Shown piece after piece: positions 1-11,800 of a stretch of DNA of 64,000 bases. The position numbers and the translations under genes were made by a program. The notes under the pieces were generated by a model, which saw nothing but the letters and a program-made list of their open reading frames with translations, did no database searches and was not told where the DNA came from. The number at the start of each line of letters is the position of its first letter. The stretch's first letter is position 1. Origin of the DNA: Penicillium oxalicum (lineage: Eukaryota; Ascomycota; Eurotiomycetes; Eurotiales; Aspergillaceae); contig NC_064651.1 in the NCBI RefSeq assembly GCF_001723175.1, positions 2,790,001 to 2,854,000 of the forward strand, in the 5' to 3' direction.

Positions 1-1072
1 CGGAACCACTGGCCCACAACAGCGTAAGAATGCTGCACCCCGTCCTTCAGAGTCGGTCAGACACAAATGCCACGGTGGTGCACAGAATGAAAAAGAGGTG
101 AACAGGGCAAATCTCGACAGTCTCCATCGACAATATCATTCCATGCTCCAGAGTGTCTCGCCTTTAGATTCCAATGAAGGCAGTTCTATCCCCCCGTAGG
201 CACGTACATGAACCTCACCTGTCCATCCTGGGGAGCATTGCGATTGATCGAAGGCGCCGGTCTTGGCTTCCAGCTTCCAATTGCGCTGGAGTGTGCTTTT
301 CCCCCGGAGCTCCACCATGGCGTCTTGTCGTTGCTTTTCAACGGCAGCCGAGCGTGGTGTCTTCAACCTTGACATGAAGGTCAGGTGTGCGCACATGACC
401 GCCTGTGAATACCACGATCCTGATGCGTCTCCAAAGATTCCACTCTCTCCATCTCACTCCTTCTCGTCCTCTCCTGTTGACCCCGAAATAACCATCCCTC
501 CCCCTGGTGAATTCCAGCGCTGAAACTCCCTTGGGAAGCAGAGGCCATTGGCACGCTAGTGGGATAGTGGCCTCCTCCATTGGTCCAGCATGCGGAGATG
601 GAATCCCCACGCTCTCGCGTCTCAACAAGCAATGTGCTCTTCCTTCCAGGTGGACTGAGTCCGACTGAAAGTCGCTAGCAACGATAGGGAACCTCCAGCT
701 GGAGTTGACTGCCAACTTCCAACTTTCTGATGCTTGAACAGTAGCGCCATTGGATGGTCCATTGTGAGTTTCTGACTGTTCCTGAGACACGTTCAACCAT
801 CGGACCACTTGCGCTCTGTCCTCGAATCCACGCGCCCACTCATTCTCTCCGGGTCGCTCTTTCCACGTCCAAACAAATTTCACGCTCTGCGATTCCTTGT
901 TTGTCTGGATCGGGAGTCGCAAACACCGTTCCATTGTTTTTCACTTTTCGACTGTTACTGGGATCTTCTACGTTGCACAGTCGCATCCGTTCCTGACGGG
1001 CATTGTTTTTCTTCCTCTCCCGCCTTTTTCTGTCTCCGTTCAGATCCTCGTGGTCTGCAACTGTGTTTGGAG
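1..1072. other. Upstream region of the GH72 gene, no gene seen
   Basis: About 1 kb with open frames on both strands, the longest being a minus-strand frame of 198 codons, but none has a recognisable domain, a plausible signal peptide or good splice context. The last 200 bases are pyrimidine-rich (many CTTT and TCTC runs), as is usual for the leader just before a fungal start codon. I read it as promoter and 5' untranslated DNA of the glucanosyltransferase gene that follows. Confidence 0.5.
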
Positions 1073-2601
1073 ATGTTGTCCTCCATTTCGCTCTCTGCGA
1101 TCCCGTTCGTGCTGGCTGGCCTGCAAGCGGCGACCGTCAATGCTGTTCCCACCATTTCCGCCGTCGGTTCCAAATTTTTCTATGAAAATGGCACCCAGTA
1201 TTACCTCAAAGGTAGGATGACGCTTTGCAATCCTCGCTCCCAATGACGTGGAAACCCATCGCCCCAGGACCATCGGTGAAAGGATCTCTTATCTGACTGG
1301 AAAACGATAGGCATCGCGTATCAATTGAAGCCCCATGATCCGCTTATCGATACTGCCCAGTGCAAGCGCGACATTGTCCGCATGTCCGAACTAGGCGCCA
1401 ATGCCATTCGAGTGTACCATGTGGACCCCAGTGCCGATCACAAGGGCTGTATGAAGGCGTTTGCCGATGCAGGAATCTATCTTTTCGTCGATCTGGATAC
1501 CTTTGACACTCAGATTGAGCAGGTAAGCACCACCTGCGACCCTCACGCGAAATGTACGACCCGTGTGAAGGGCTTTCTAACTGCAAAAATCAATAGACCT
1601 CCCCCCAGTGGAGCCAATCGCAGTTTGACGCTTTCAAGGAGGTCCTCGACGAGTTCCAGCAATTCGATAATACGGCAGGTGTCTTTGTCGGCAACGAAGT
1701 CCTTACAACCGCTAATGGCTCCCATGCTGCGCCCTACGTCTTGGCCGCTGCCCGCGACATCAAGGCATATCGTGACCAGAAAGGCTATCGGGAGATTCCC
1801 GTCGGATACTCCGCGGCTGACATCGCCGAGCTCCGACCCATGCTCCAGAACTACTTGGCTTGCTCCCAAAACGCATCGGAACGCCTGGATTTCTTCTCAT
1901 TGAATGCCTATGAGTGGTGCGGCCAAAACACCTACGAGGGCTCGGGTTACAACCAGCTGCAGCTGAATGCTTCCTCCTACAATATTCCCATCTTCTTCTC
2001 GGAAACTGGCTGCAACACCGCCAAGCCGCGGAACTTTGGTGACCAGGCCGCCATCTTTGGCTCCAAGATGGCTGGAACGTGGTCCGGTGCGATGATCTAC
2101 GAGTGGATTGAGGAGAGCAACAACTACGGAATTATCAGTTATGGGCCCTCGGTTGACCCTGCGACGGCCACGGGTACCAATGTCGAAGATGGCTTCACCC
2201 GCCAGGGCACGCCGACCCCCGTGCAGCCCGATTTTGATAACCTCAAGGCTCAGTGGGCGACACTCAGCCCCACGGGAGTGGCGCTTTCCGACTACAAGAA
2301 GCAAACTGGGTCCATCTCGCCCATGGAGTGTCCGTCCTCGACCTCGAACGGCTGGGCGGTTGACCCCAGCTCCCCGCTTCCGTCGTTGGGCCAGACGTAC
2401 ACCAAGCAAGCCGAGGGGGGCGCCAACAGCGCTGCCACCCAGACGGCCAGCTCGGCAGCGACCAGCGCCGGTGCCAGCTCCAGCACCACGTCCAATGCGG
2501 CCAACCCTGCTGGACCCCATGGTTCCACGGTCCCTGGTCTTCTGCTGCCCATCTCCCTGCTCCTTTCCGCTGGTGTCGGAGCCGTTGCGTTGTGGCTGTG
2601 A
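1073..2601 (+). CDS. GPI-anchored beta-1,3-glucanosyltransferase, GH72 (Gel/Gas family)
   Basis: Cuts internal beta-1,3-glucan bonds and transfers the new end to another chain, lengthening wall glucan at the outer face of the plasma membrane. Three exons: 1073-1211, 1311-1522 and 1597-2601, joined by GTAGGA and GTAAGC donors, giving 451 residues, close to the usual length of Gel1-type enzymes. Residues 1-22 form a signal peptide (MLSSISLSAIPFVLAGLQAA). The GH72 body shows the acid/base Glu151 in VFVGNEV and the nucleophile Glu253 in FFSETGCN, with conserved YEWCGQNTY between them. After the catalytic domain there is no Cys-rich CBM43 module, so this is the short subclass. It then has a Ser/Ala/Thr-rich stretch and a hydrophobic tail of about 20 residues, the GPI attachment signal. 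The start was chosen because it alone gives a signal peptide. Which Gel paralogue this is cannot be decided by eye. Confidence 0.95.
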
Positions 2602-3415
2602 GAGGCGCCTTGACGACACGCGCTCGGGCAGATGATGGCACACCGATTCTTCTTGTGTCTCCCCCAAATCCCCCTCCCCTTCTGTATCAATGTTCATGTG
2701 TGCATAGTCATGGGGATAGAGAAGAGCCTGTATTGATTACGACCATAGAAACCAACCTTCTTGATAGATTAAAAATGCACTCGCAGACGGGAACTGCGCA
2801 CTCTGTACCGTTTCTCCAACCCACCAACCCCTTGAATCAGATCCGAGACTCCAATTGCGATGGGTTGGAATGGTGTTGCTCTCAGCACGAGAGGTTAGTT
2901 GGACTCGGAGGAGCCTGGGAACAACCTTTTGGCAGAACTGCTCGAAGAGCTTGGCCTTTATTCACACCTGTCACATCTGCCACCACCATGAAGCTATTAG
3001 ATATTTCAATCGACTGCTAAAGACGACCTCACAGAACGAGCGACTGCCATTCCTCAGAAGCTCATCTCCAATCACATTCGACCAATATTAGTATGAACCC
3101 AATACGAGATCCCAACCCCCAACATCCATCGTGGAAGAAAACCAGAAATTGAAAAATGAACAGAAAGGAAAGAGCTCACAAATGCTGCCACCCCCCCTAA
3201 AAAAATAAAGAAAATATAAAAAAAACCATGCCAATAAATATAAGTAATCGTCTTCGTCACATGTACAAGCTTGACAAGACCCTCAAGCATCCGCCACGAG
3301 CACGAGGGATATTATTTCCTTGAGCCTTGATATAAATATTACCATATGGTGAAGTGGACATCTTCCCTTTTCCCACGACGAACAACCACGGTGGACAGTC
3401 CGCCGCTTCTGAAGA
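2602..3415. other. Convergent 3' region, no gene seen
   Basis: The GH72 gene and the minus-strand pseudokinase gene end towards each other here. The stretch is A/T-rich, with A-rich runs around 3190-3240 suitable for polyadenylation on either strand. The short open frames show no recognisable protein. Confidence 0.5.
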
Positions 3416-5740
3416 TCATTTTGTGGGGGGTTTGATACCGTGTCCATCCTCGCTGGTTTCGTTGGTCTCGCTGTCACTGCTTGTGTAGGACAGACCGAAT
3501 TCAAACCCGGTGGAAAGGAGCGATGAGGATGATAATGAGGACGCAGCAAAGTCCGGAACCGAGGTGTCATCGTGACCACGTGAATAGGGATGAGTCTTGC
3601 TCAGCTCAACTTTCTCCTCTTCTTTATACTCTGATGATGTCCTTCTTCTCCTGCTGGTCCTTCTTGTCCTTCTTCCTCCCTGCTTTCCCCCCTCCTCTTC
3701 CTCTCGACCTCCTTCCCCCTCAACACAGTGCAACCTCAGCCCCAATCCCGAATTCCCACCACTCTCAGCCTCCCTAATCGCCGACGCAAATCCCCTCTTC
3801 ACCCTCCGCGCCGACGGTCTTTTCTCCGGCTCCGCGGCCAGCATTGCCCGTAGCACGATGAGCATGCGCGGTACCGCGTGAAATGCCCGATCACTGGGCC
3901 GGTCACGACGACAGCGCTTCAGTGCATCGCCCTCGAGTAGGGTGATCCAGCTTTGAATCTGGATGGCGTTGCGGGATAAGTGGAAGGAGGCGTCTGCCAT
4001 GCCGCCGCCTCGGCCGGCGGAGCGGTTGCGGGCGGCACGGTGGGATGTGAAGGCGGAGAGGCTACGTTTGCAGAGGTGGGTGAGGATGTCGAGGGTGATT
4101 GCTGCGAGGGAGAAGATATCGGATTGGAAGGGGGTGGAGGTTGAGGTTGAGGTTGACGAAGAAGAGGAGGTCGATGTGGTTGATGTTCCCGGTCTGGTTG
4201 CCTGGACTAGAGAAGATGATGACGAGGAGGAAGGAGACAAGGGAAAAGAGGGAGGAGAGAGAGAGAAGGAGAAGGAAGAATCCGTGGAAGAAGATGTAGA
4301 TGTGGAAGATTTGGATGATGTGATGGATGGAGTGGATAGGAATGCTCGGGATCGGCTCCAAAAGGCACTGCGAGACTGAGTGGTGGTGGATGGGGGATCG
4401 GTGCCGCCCAAAGTGGATGCAGCATATGCAGAGGAGGACGAAGATGCAGAAGAGGAAGACGCGGACGAGAAGCCCAGGGAGAATCGCGAGGGAGATCGAG
4501 AGAGTCCGATGCGAATGACGGTGCCCTTAGAAGCGGCTGAATCCGGACGAGGACCGTCGGGAGACGATGAACGACTCTCTTGGAGAGCAGAAAGAGCCAA
4601 GGGAGAGGGCTTTTTGCGTCGTCCGGTACGGCCTCCGGATGGAAGCAGCAGAGTATTGCTGGAAGAGGTGGGCTCCATGGCCGGTCCTGCGGCCGTTGTT
4701 GCTGCTGCTGTACGCGCCCAGCGTTCTGGTGCCGAGTACTGATATGCTTCAAGGTCATTGACCCGTGGAGGTGCGAGTAACGAGTCCAGCGCCTGAAACT
4801 GACCCAACAGAATATTAAATCTCGAGTCCACCAGGACGTTGGACGGACGAATGGCCGTATGCGCGTAGCCTTGCGCATGGAGCCATGCCAGCGCCGCGGC
4901 AAGGCAGTGCGGCCAGGTGATCAAGGTCTGCCGGCGAAACTCTTTGGACTGCCATTTGGAGAAACTGGGCGGCTCGTCCACGATGAAGCTGTGAAGCGTA
5001 CGCTCGGCTTCCGCGCCGAACAAGACGCACACCGTATCGTCCACGAAATACGAGGCATAAACGGACAGGAGATGCGGATGCGCCAGGCGTCGCAACGTGC
5101 GGATCTCTTCGAGTACCTCAGTCGCCGAAAAGAAGTGCGGAGCGCCACCGACTTGGATCTGAGTACGTAGATACATGCGACATACCGTCCCCGCGAGAAT
5201 CACTTGATCTGCGGTATCATCACGGCCTTGGATGCTGGTGCTGGTGCTGATGCCAGTCGTCGCGCGGGCCACTTCCACAGGGACCCCTTCGTTTGGTGTA
5301 TAAACGACATGCTCGCCTTGCCCGATCCCACGAACAAGATACCGCCATTGGGTAAGGAAGAATTTGGTCTCGAGGGCAGCATCGGTGGCCCCCATCGGCG
5401 AGAGACCTAGTCGATGCACATTCTGTTCTGCGATCGGAAGATCGTCATCGTCGCATGACTCGTCCACCAGAGCGAAGATGCGATCGGGAATCCCGATGGC
5501 ATCGAGGATCAGAAACAACCGGCCTGCCTTGAGCAATATCCATTCCATGTAGGTTTCGCTGGTGAGCCCTTCGCCCCAGCGTGGAAGGTCGAATAATCGT
5601 GGGACATTGTCCGGTTGCAGGCGGCTGACAATGTACTTTGTATCGAGGATGGCTTTGATGCGATCCTCGGGCCACCAGACCGAGGTATGTTCGTGGTGCT
5701 CGGGTGGTGACCCCATCTTGGCCAAGACATGGTTCTTCAT
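3416..5740 (-). CDS. Large fungal protein with a degenerate protein-kinase fold (predicted pseudokinase)
   Basis: One long frame of 774 codons from the ATG at 5740. The first 170 or so residues are a helical region with many Trp and acidic residues and no domain I can name. A kinase-like region follows: an N-lobe with LRRLAHPHLLSVYASYF, then AHTAIRPSNVLVD where active kinases have HRDLKPxN, then LLGQF where DFG should be, and YQYSAPERW matching the APE segment. The catalytic Asp and the metal-binding Asp are therefore both absent, and I see no clear VAIK lysine, so phosphotransfer is unlikely. From about residue 350 a Ser/Thr/Pro-rich insert of some 180 residues splits the C-lobe, and the last 100 residues are Arg/Glu-rich and then Ser-rich. 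A 5' exon at 5915-5872 (first residues MVELTVTLNGK, donor GTAAAT) spliced to 5744 would keep frame and add 16 residues. I could not decide between the two starts. Substrate and partners are unknown. Confidence 0.75.
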   Translation of the reverse strand: MKNHVLAKMGSPPEHHEHTSVWWPEDRIKAILDTKYIVSRLQPDNVPRLFDLPRWGEGLTSETYMEWILLKAGRLFLILDAIGIPDRIFALVDESCDDDDLPIAEQNVHRLGLSPMGATDAALETKFFLTQWRYLVRGIGQGEHVVYTPNEGVPVEVARATTGISTSTSIQGRDDTADQVILAGTVCRMYLRTQIQVGGAPHFFSATEVLEEIRTLRRLAHPHLLSVYASYFVDDTVCVLFGAEAERTLHSFIVDEPPSFSKWQSKEFRRQTLITWPHCLAAALAWLHAQGYAHTAIRPSNVLVDSRFNILLGQFQALDSLLAPPRVNDLEAYQYSAPERWARTAAATTAAGPAMEPTSSSNTLLLPSGGRTGRRKKPSPLALSALQESRSSSPDGPRPDSAASKGTVIRIGLSRSPSRFSLGFSSASSSSASSSSSAYAASTLGGTDPPSTTTQSRSAFWSRSRAFLSTPSITSSKSSTSTSSSTDSSFSFSLSPPSFPLSPSSSSSSSLVQATRPGTSTTSTSSSSSTSTSTSTPFQSDIFSLAAITLDILTHLCKRSLSAFTSHRAARNRSAGRGGGMADASFHLSRNAIQIQSWITLLEGDALKRCRRDRPSDRAFHAVPRMLIVLRAMLAAEPEKRPSARRVKRGFASAIREAESGGNSGLGLRLHCVEGEGGREEEEGGKQGGRRTRRTSRRRRTSSEYKEEEKVELSKTHPYSRGHDDTSVPDFAASSLSSSSLLSTGFEFGLSYTSSDSETNETSEDGHGIKPPTK

Positions 5741-6153
5741 CAACCTCAGCGGTTCAGCAGTCAATCGGGATGGATCTGGGATGTCCTAGTAGGATTGTCG
5801 AAAAAGATCATTCGAGGAAGACGAAGAAGGAGAAAGGGGGGGAAGAGAGGAGGTGAATCTGCTTGATTTACCAGGAGTGTCTTTTCCCGTTCAAAGTCAC
5901 GGTCAATTCTACCATGAACCAGATTGAGGAGATCAAGTCAGATCTGGGAAGTTCTCCGAGGGCTTATGAGCCAAGAGACATTTTTTTTTTCCTTTTTCAA
6001 AATAATAATGCTAAGAAGAAATAACAAGAATGAAGAGTGAACCATGTCATCACCACCTCTTTCGTCCACCTTTTTTTTTCAGAATATCAAACGGCCAGCC
6101 ACGTCTCGTTTTTGTTCCCTTTCTTTCACTCTCCTTTCCTTTCCGTAAGGAGT

Positions 6154-6175
6154 GGGGGGGGGGGGGGGGGGGGGG
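6154..6175. repeat. Homopolymer G tract, 22 bases
   Basis: Twenty-two consecutive G residues, read directly. It lies 240-260 bases upstream of the possible minus-strand leader exon of the pseudokinase gene, so it is a C tract on that gene's sense strand. Such runs are unstable in length and are often miscounted by sequencing. Confidence 0.9.
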
Positions 6176-7020
6176 AAGACACTCTGTGCTCCGTGACGAC
6201 AGTCACTAGTCACTAGTTCCTACACGCTCCATGCAGCAAATGGTACACACTTGCAACGGTCGATGCGCTGACTGGCTGAGAAACGAGGGGCTTATCTCGA
6301 CGACCGACAAAGTGGACGACTCCGACAGGGACACTGACCATCACCACGGCAAGGGGAGCTCGAAACTCATTGCGGACTGATCTCTCAATAGTTTGAAGTT
6401 AGAAGCATAGGGTCTTTTTTGATCCGGACCATTTCTCTTCTCATCCAGATCCTGATGGGATCTTGTGTACAATGGACATGCCATATAACCAAGTACTGTG
6501 CCTAGGATCGTATACTGGACGACGAGTCCGTGAACTAAGGTTACTGTTTAGTATGTCAGCCATGTTTGTATCTCCACGTTGAACCTCGAAAGTTCCTATT
6601 TCCCCCCCTTTTTCCTTTTCTCTTTATTTTGTTCCTAGATGACTGTATCCTTGGTTCACTGGCCGGAATGAGTCGTGATAGAAGTACCAATATTGATGCA
6701 CAACCACAAGTAGCGCCACATGTCCAACGACTGTACTTTACACCTCGTCGCAAAAGATACTCCAAAGATATCTCCCAAAAGAGGAAAACCCAAAAATAAG
6801 AAGAAAATGTGACAGGTCGCGTGGAAACAAAAGATCCACCGACTCTCGTCCACGTCCAATCCAGAGGCAGATCTTCACATCACCATCACCATCACCGTCC
6901 ACTCCCCCTCGTCTCTGCAATCTTTTTTAACGTCCCGATACCATGGAACCAACATACACGTCAATCAGTAATCAGACACTTCAACTAATGAATACAATTG
7001 TCTTTTTTTTTTTAAGGTTT

Positions 7021-7036
7021 CCCCCCCCCCCCCCCC
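7021..7036. repeat. Homopolymer C tract, 16 bases
   Basis: Sixteen C residues preceded within 20 bases by a T run, so the whole is a long pyrimidine tract on the plus strand. No gene is seen beside it. Confidence 0.85.
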
Positions 7037-7360
7037 TTCCCCACCTCTGTTTACTTCATTCCAAACCAATCACAGCTCACAAGCTTATCAGTGCCGTGAA
7101 CGTCCAGGGACGGGTTCCTTCGGCCGCTAGTCTCATCAAGGAAGATCCCACGCCCTAAAGACAGCCGAGATAAGCGGATGAGATATCTGGTGCATTCAGT
7201 TTTTGTTTTCGGGGAGACTCTGCTAGTTTCTCTCGGGACAAGTGTAAGTGCAAGGAGGTCATGAGGGCAATAATTGATCATTATTGCCATGGATATTGCG
7301 TTTGATAGCACTATTGGAACTCTCGGGCCGTCTGACTTAAACTCTTTTTTTTTGTATTAT

Positions 7361-7375
7361 CTCTCTCTCTCTCTC
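7361..7375. repeat. CT dinucleotide microsatellite
   Basis: About seven CT units in a row in DNA with no recognised gene. Confidence 0.8.
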
Positions 7376-8834
7376 GCGGAGATTAAAGTTCTTGATATTC
7401 ATAATATGAAGTGAGATAGTAGAGGTTCATAGTCATCAATCATTTGGCCTTGTCAATCCGGTATGTTTTTCGGTCTGGACGGGTCACTTCTACGGTGTCT
7501 ATAGATTCCCGCCGTACATAGATGAGACCAGATATTAATTGAAGCGGCACTTATAATCTCCCTCGTAGTAAATGGTCATTGACATGGCCAAATGTTAAAA
7601 GGTACTCAAGTCACAGCTTCACTTACTTCTTATCCCGTGTATTCCTTTCGATCGTGTGCAAAGAATCTTATTCAATTTCCTTGTTAGAAGTACATGAATT
7701 TATCCTGAATTCTCCACTTCTGCAACAGTCGACATTGTAATTTTCCATAGAGGACCAGAATCGCGAGCTGGATAGAGAACTAGATCCAGACCAGGCAGGC
7801 TCCACTTGGATTTATAGGACAAAGATACTTGTCAAATAAATTCGCTATGAAGTCCAGTGGACTAGCAAGATCATAAATTGAGTACCTAGACATCATCCAT
7901 CTCCGACGCGAGTTTTGCAACGAGATCTGACCCCCAGTATCCGATAGAACTATTCCATCAAATGACATCTAGTAAACTCTCAGTAGATGGAACTCGGTTG
8001 AATGGTGATTCTCCTCCCAGACTGAAATATTAAGGCTCTCAACCTGGTCCATGAGACCTACACAGCCTCGACACCTTTCTTGTTTTTTTTTTATAATCTT
8101 TTTATATTTATTTTTCTTGGTGAAAAAAAAGAGAGTTGGTTCAGTCCTCTTGCACGCCAAACTTGCAATCCATCAGTGATCTCCCGGGCTCATGTCTGAT
8201 CTTGTCGCGTCTAAGTACCCCCCTTCATTATCGAGAACACAGCGCAATAGGAGGCTCGGTTCTAGAATTCGACGAGCGCTTCCCACGGTTCAGTCCGAGA
8301 CGGAGACTAGTACGAGAGATTCGCGATGAGAAACTAACGAATGCTTGTATTGACTATTTTTGTCCGTTCGTCCTGCCTCGTTGAGGACCTGAAAATCTTT
8401 AGGGAACAGTCCTGGCACGATGGGATTGTTTCCGTGATCATACGAAGCTGATAAATATCTTACTGGAGTAACCAATCCAAAGAATTCTATGTTATGTCTG
8501 ATTAAGGAAGTGAATATTAAATTACAGGATCAACTCCCTTCTCCAGGCTGAGGATATTTCCCGTCCCAACAGGCCAAGCTCATGAACTAGCACACTCCCC
8601 CCATCCTCAGATGGCCAGGTCGGTATTTGCAGTCACCAGGAATATTTTGTCGCACACAAATTGTATCAAACAGATCGAGAGGGAAAGAAAAAGAAAACAC
8701 AATCAACAAAGACATAGTCACACATGCAACCGTTCCAAGTGAATCAATAGAGATTGAGATAGATATGAAATATATAATACGGGAAAGAGAAACAAGAGTC
8801 TCTCGAAAAAAGGACTGTCACTTGCGGAATACGT

Positions 8835-11800
8835 CTAGAGCATCAAGCTAAAGAAGGCAGCCACGGAGCCGAGAACCAAGCCCGAGGCAACTGACACGGT
8901 CGAGGCCGAGTTGAAAATGGGAATGGTACTGGCGGTGGGCTTCGCGCTCGCATAAGGCATAGAGCTGCTGGCGGCGGTGGTGACCAGGGTGGAAGAGGGG
9001 ACAGCCGGAACGGGGACGGGGACGGTGCCCGTGGCGGCTGAGGCGCCACTAGGTCCCGCGGGAACGAGACCGACCGTGGGCGAGGCACCGGAGGAGCCAG
9101 TCTCAGTGGAAGTGACAAAGCTGACCTGAGGCACAGTGACGGTGTAGGTCGAGTAAGTGATGGTGGTGCAAGGAGCCGATGGCGCAGGGCTGACGGCAGG
9201 GGCGGTGATACCGGCGCTGGCCGTGGCACCGCTGGCACCGCTGGGAACGGGAACGGTGGGCACCAGAGTAATGGTCGAAGGAATGGCAGTCACGATACCG
9301 GGGTTAGTGGGAACCCAAGCCGCACAGATACCAGTGAAGTACGACAGAGCGTGCTGGATCTCCTCGGTAGACGCACCCCAGGCCTGCACACAAGAAATGA
9401 CCTTGTCGGTGAAGTTCTTGTCGGGACAGAAGCACTGCGCATCACTGTTGGAGGTACACTTGGGGACAACGTTGAGCCAGGTGTTGATACACTGTGGCAC
9501 CACGTTGGGGCATCCGGAGCTGGGCGCAGGGCTGGACCCACCAGAAGTGCTTGACGCCCCAGGACCGGCAGGAACCGTGTTGGAGCCAGAGCCAGAGCCG
9601 GTGGGAACAACGCCAGTGGCATCAGCGCCAGTAGGGACGGGCACAACGCCTGTGGGTTCAGCGCCAGTCGGAACAGGAACAATTCCAGTGGCGGTCGCAG
9701 TGCACTTGGTGCAAACGGTGCGAGTCGAGGTCAAGGTGACGGTAGATTCGCTGATGGTGGTCGCAACAACAGTCGATCCACCAGAGGTGACGGTGTTGGT
9801 GACGGGGCACTTAGTAACTGTCTCATAGGTGGTCACGTAAGTAGTCGTGTCCTCGGGAGTGAGCGAAGAAGAGCCAGCGCTCACACCAGTGGGGACCGGA
9901 GTGGAAATGACGGTGTCTGAGGGGGCAGGACTCGACTGGCCAGGAGCAGGAACAGACTCGGTGGGGCTAGATCCAGTAGGAACACCGGTGGCAGGGACGG
10001 TCTCCGAAGCAGCAGGGCCTGACTGGCCGGGAACAGGAACGGACTCAGTTGGGCTAGATCCAGTCGGAACACCGGTGGCAGGGACGGTCTCCGAAGCAGC
10101 AGGGCCTGACTGGCCGGGGATAGGAACAGACTCAGTTGGGCTAGATCCAGTCGGAACACCGGTGGCAGGGACGGTCTCCGAAGCAGCAGGGCCTGACTGG
10201 CCGGGAACAGGAACGGACTCAGTTGGGCTAGCTCCGCTAGGAACCGACTCGGATGGACCGCCGGGGCTGCCGGGGGTGGACTGGCTGCCGCTGGGGAGAC
10301 TGGTGAAGGTCGCAGTGCACTTGGTGCAGACCGTGGAGGTCGAGGTCAGAGTCACAGTGGAAATGGTGTGGGTGGTGATCACGGTGCTAGAGGATCCTGA
10401 GCTGACGGTGCTGGTGACAGGGCACTCGGTGGTGGTAACGTAGGTCACCACGGTGACAGTAGAGTCGCCAGGGACTGGAACAGAGCCGGTGGTCATGGGA
10501 CCAGCAGGCGAACCGGGAGTAGAGACAGTCACGGGCGAACTGCCACTGGGACCAGCGGGGCCGGTCTGGCCAGGAGTCAGACCGCCAGGGGCAGTCTCAC
10601 TGGGAGTCGAACCAGCGGGCGTGGATTCACCAGCCGCAGGAGATGTTCCGGCAGGGCTAGACGCGGTGACGGGAGAGCTGCCACTCGGGCTAGCAGGACT
10701 GGTCTGGCCGGGGATAAGGCCACCGGGGGCAGTCTCGGTAGAGCCAGCCGGTCCAGTTTCGACGGGAGTCGAGCCAGCAGGAACGGTGCCAGCAGGGGTA
10801 GACTCGCCGGCAGCAGGGGAAGTCTCCGCAGGACTGGACGCAGTGACGGGCGAGCTGCCACTGGGACCAGCGGGACCGGTCTGACCAGGAGTCAGACCAC
10901 CAGGGGCAGTCTCAACGGGCGTAGATCCAGCCGGGGTGGACTCGCCAGCGGCAGGGGGAGTTCCAGTCTCGGTCACTGGGCAGACAGTGGTCGAGAGGGC
11001 AATGGTGGAAGTGATCACGGTGGTCGAGTGAGCGGGGCAGTTGGTCACTGTGGGGGCACAGCTGGTGATCGTGATCATGCTCGTGGTGAACACTGTGGAG
11101 GTGGTCCACTGGACAGGAGTGCTGACACTCGGAACGCCGGGGGTGGCACCAACGGGGGTGGTGGCACCGGTGGGAGTCGCGACAGGCACTGAGACGGAGG
11201 GAACACCGGGCATGGTAGAGCCCACGGGACTGGCATCAGTGGGCACCGTCTGAGGTGTAGTCGAGACGCCGCTGCTGTGACCGGGGCGAGAAATAGTCGC
11301 CGGAGGAGTGGGAGTCGGCAGTGGGATGGTGGAACCGGGGGTGCAGTCGAAGCCAATGCTCCAGATTCCAAATCCGCAGCTGTCATGGTCACTGTGGTCG
11401 GGGAGTTCGAAAGAGACCGAGGTAGCACCACCACACTGGTCGTTCTTCACATCAGTACCCGCAGACGAGCAAGAAGCGGTGTTGCGGCAAGAAGATCCAT
11501 CCGGCATGCCGTAGATGATGTGCAGATCGGTGTCCTTGTCGGTCGAGATATGGAAGTGGTTGATAGAGAAGCCGCTATCATGCGCACCACAGGAGAACGA
11601 CGGGGCCGAGTGACCGGCACTGACACCAGCGCCGCCACCAACGGAGCCTCCAACGGAGCCCCCGACAGAGCCCCCAATGGAGCCACCAAAGGAGCCACCG
11701 AATGCCGCACCGCCGCTAGCAGAGGAGGAGCTTCCACGCTTGGCTGCAGTACCTTTGATGCATTTTTCCTGTAGAAATTTTGGTCAGCACAAGTCCACCA

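Larger units (their letters stand above)
5916..8834. other. Intergenic stretch of about 2.9 kb with homopolymer tracts, no gene seen
   Basis: No open frame here exceeds about 90 codons and none looks coding. The first part must hold the promoter of the minus-strand pseudokinase gene; the last part is the 3' flank of the CFEM gene. It is marked by runs of one base: T/A tracts near 5980, 6070 and 7000, G22 at 6154, C16 at 7021 and a CT dinucleotide run at 7361. Confidence 0.5.

Noticed and set aside
338..934. Minus-strand open frame of 198 codons before the GH72 gene
   Set aside because: No domain, no signal, random-looking composition, and it lies in the expected promoter and leader of the GH72 gene.
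1897..2697. 266-codon frame antisense to the GH72 gene
   Set aside because: Covers a proven exon on the opposite strand; the Arg/Gly-rich product is the usual shadow of GC-rich coding DNA.
9157..10884. Several plus-strand frames of 140-220 codons opposite the CFEM gene, rich in Gly, Val and Thr
   Set aside because: They are antisense shadows of the repeat-rich stalk; their repeats simply mirror the sense-strand repeats.
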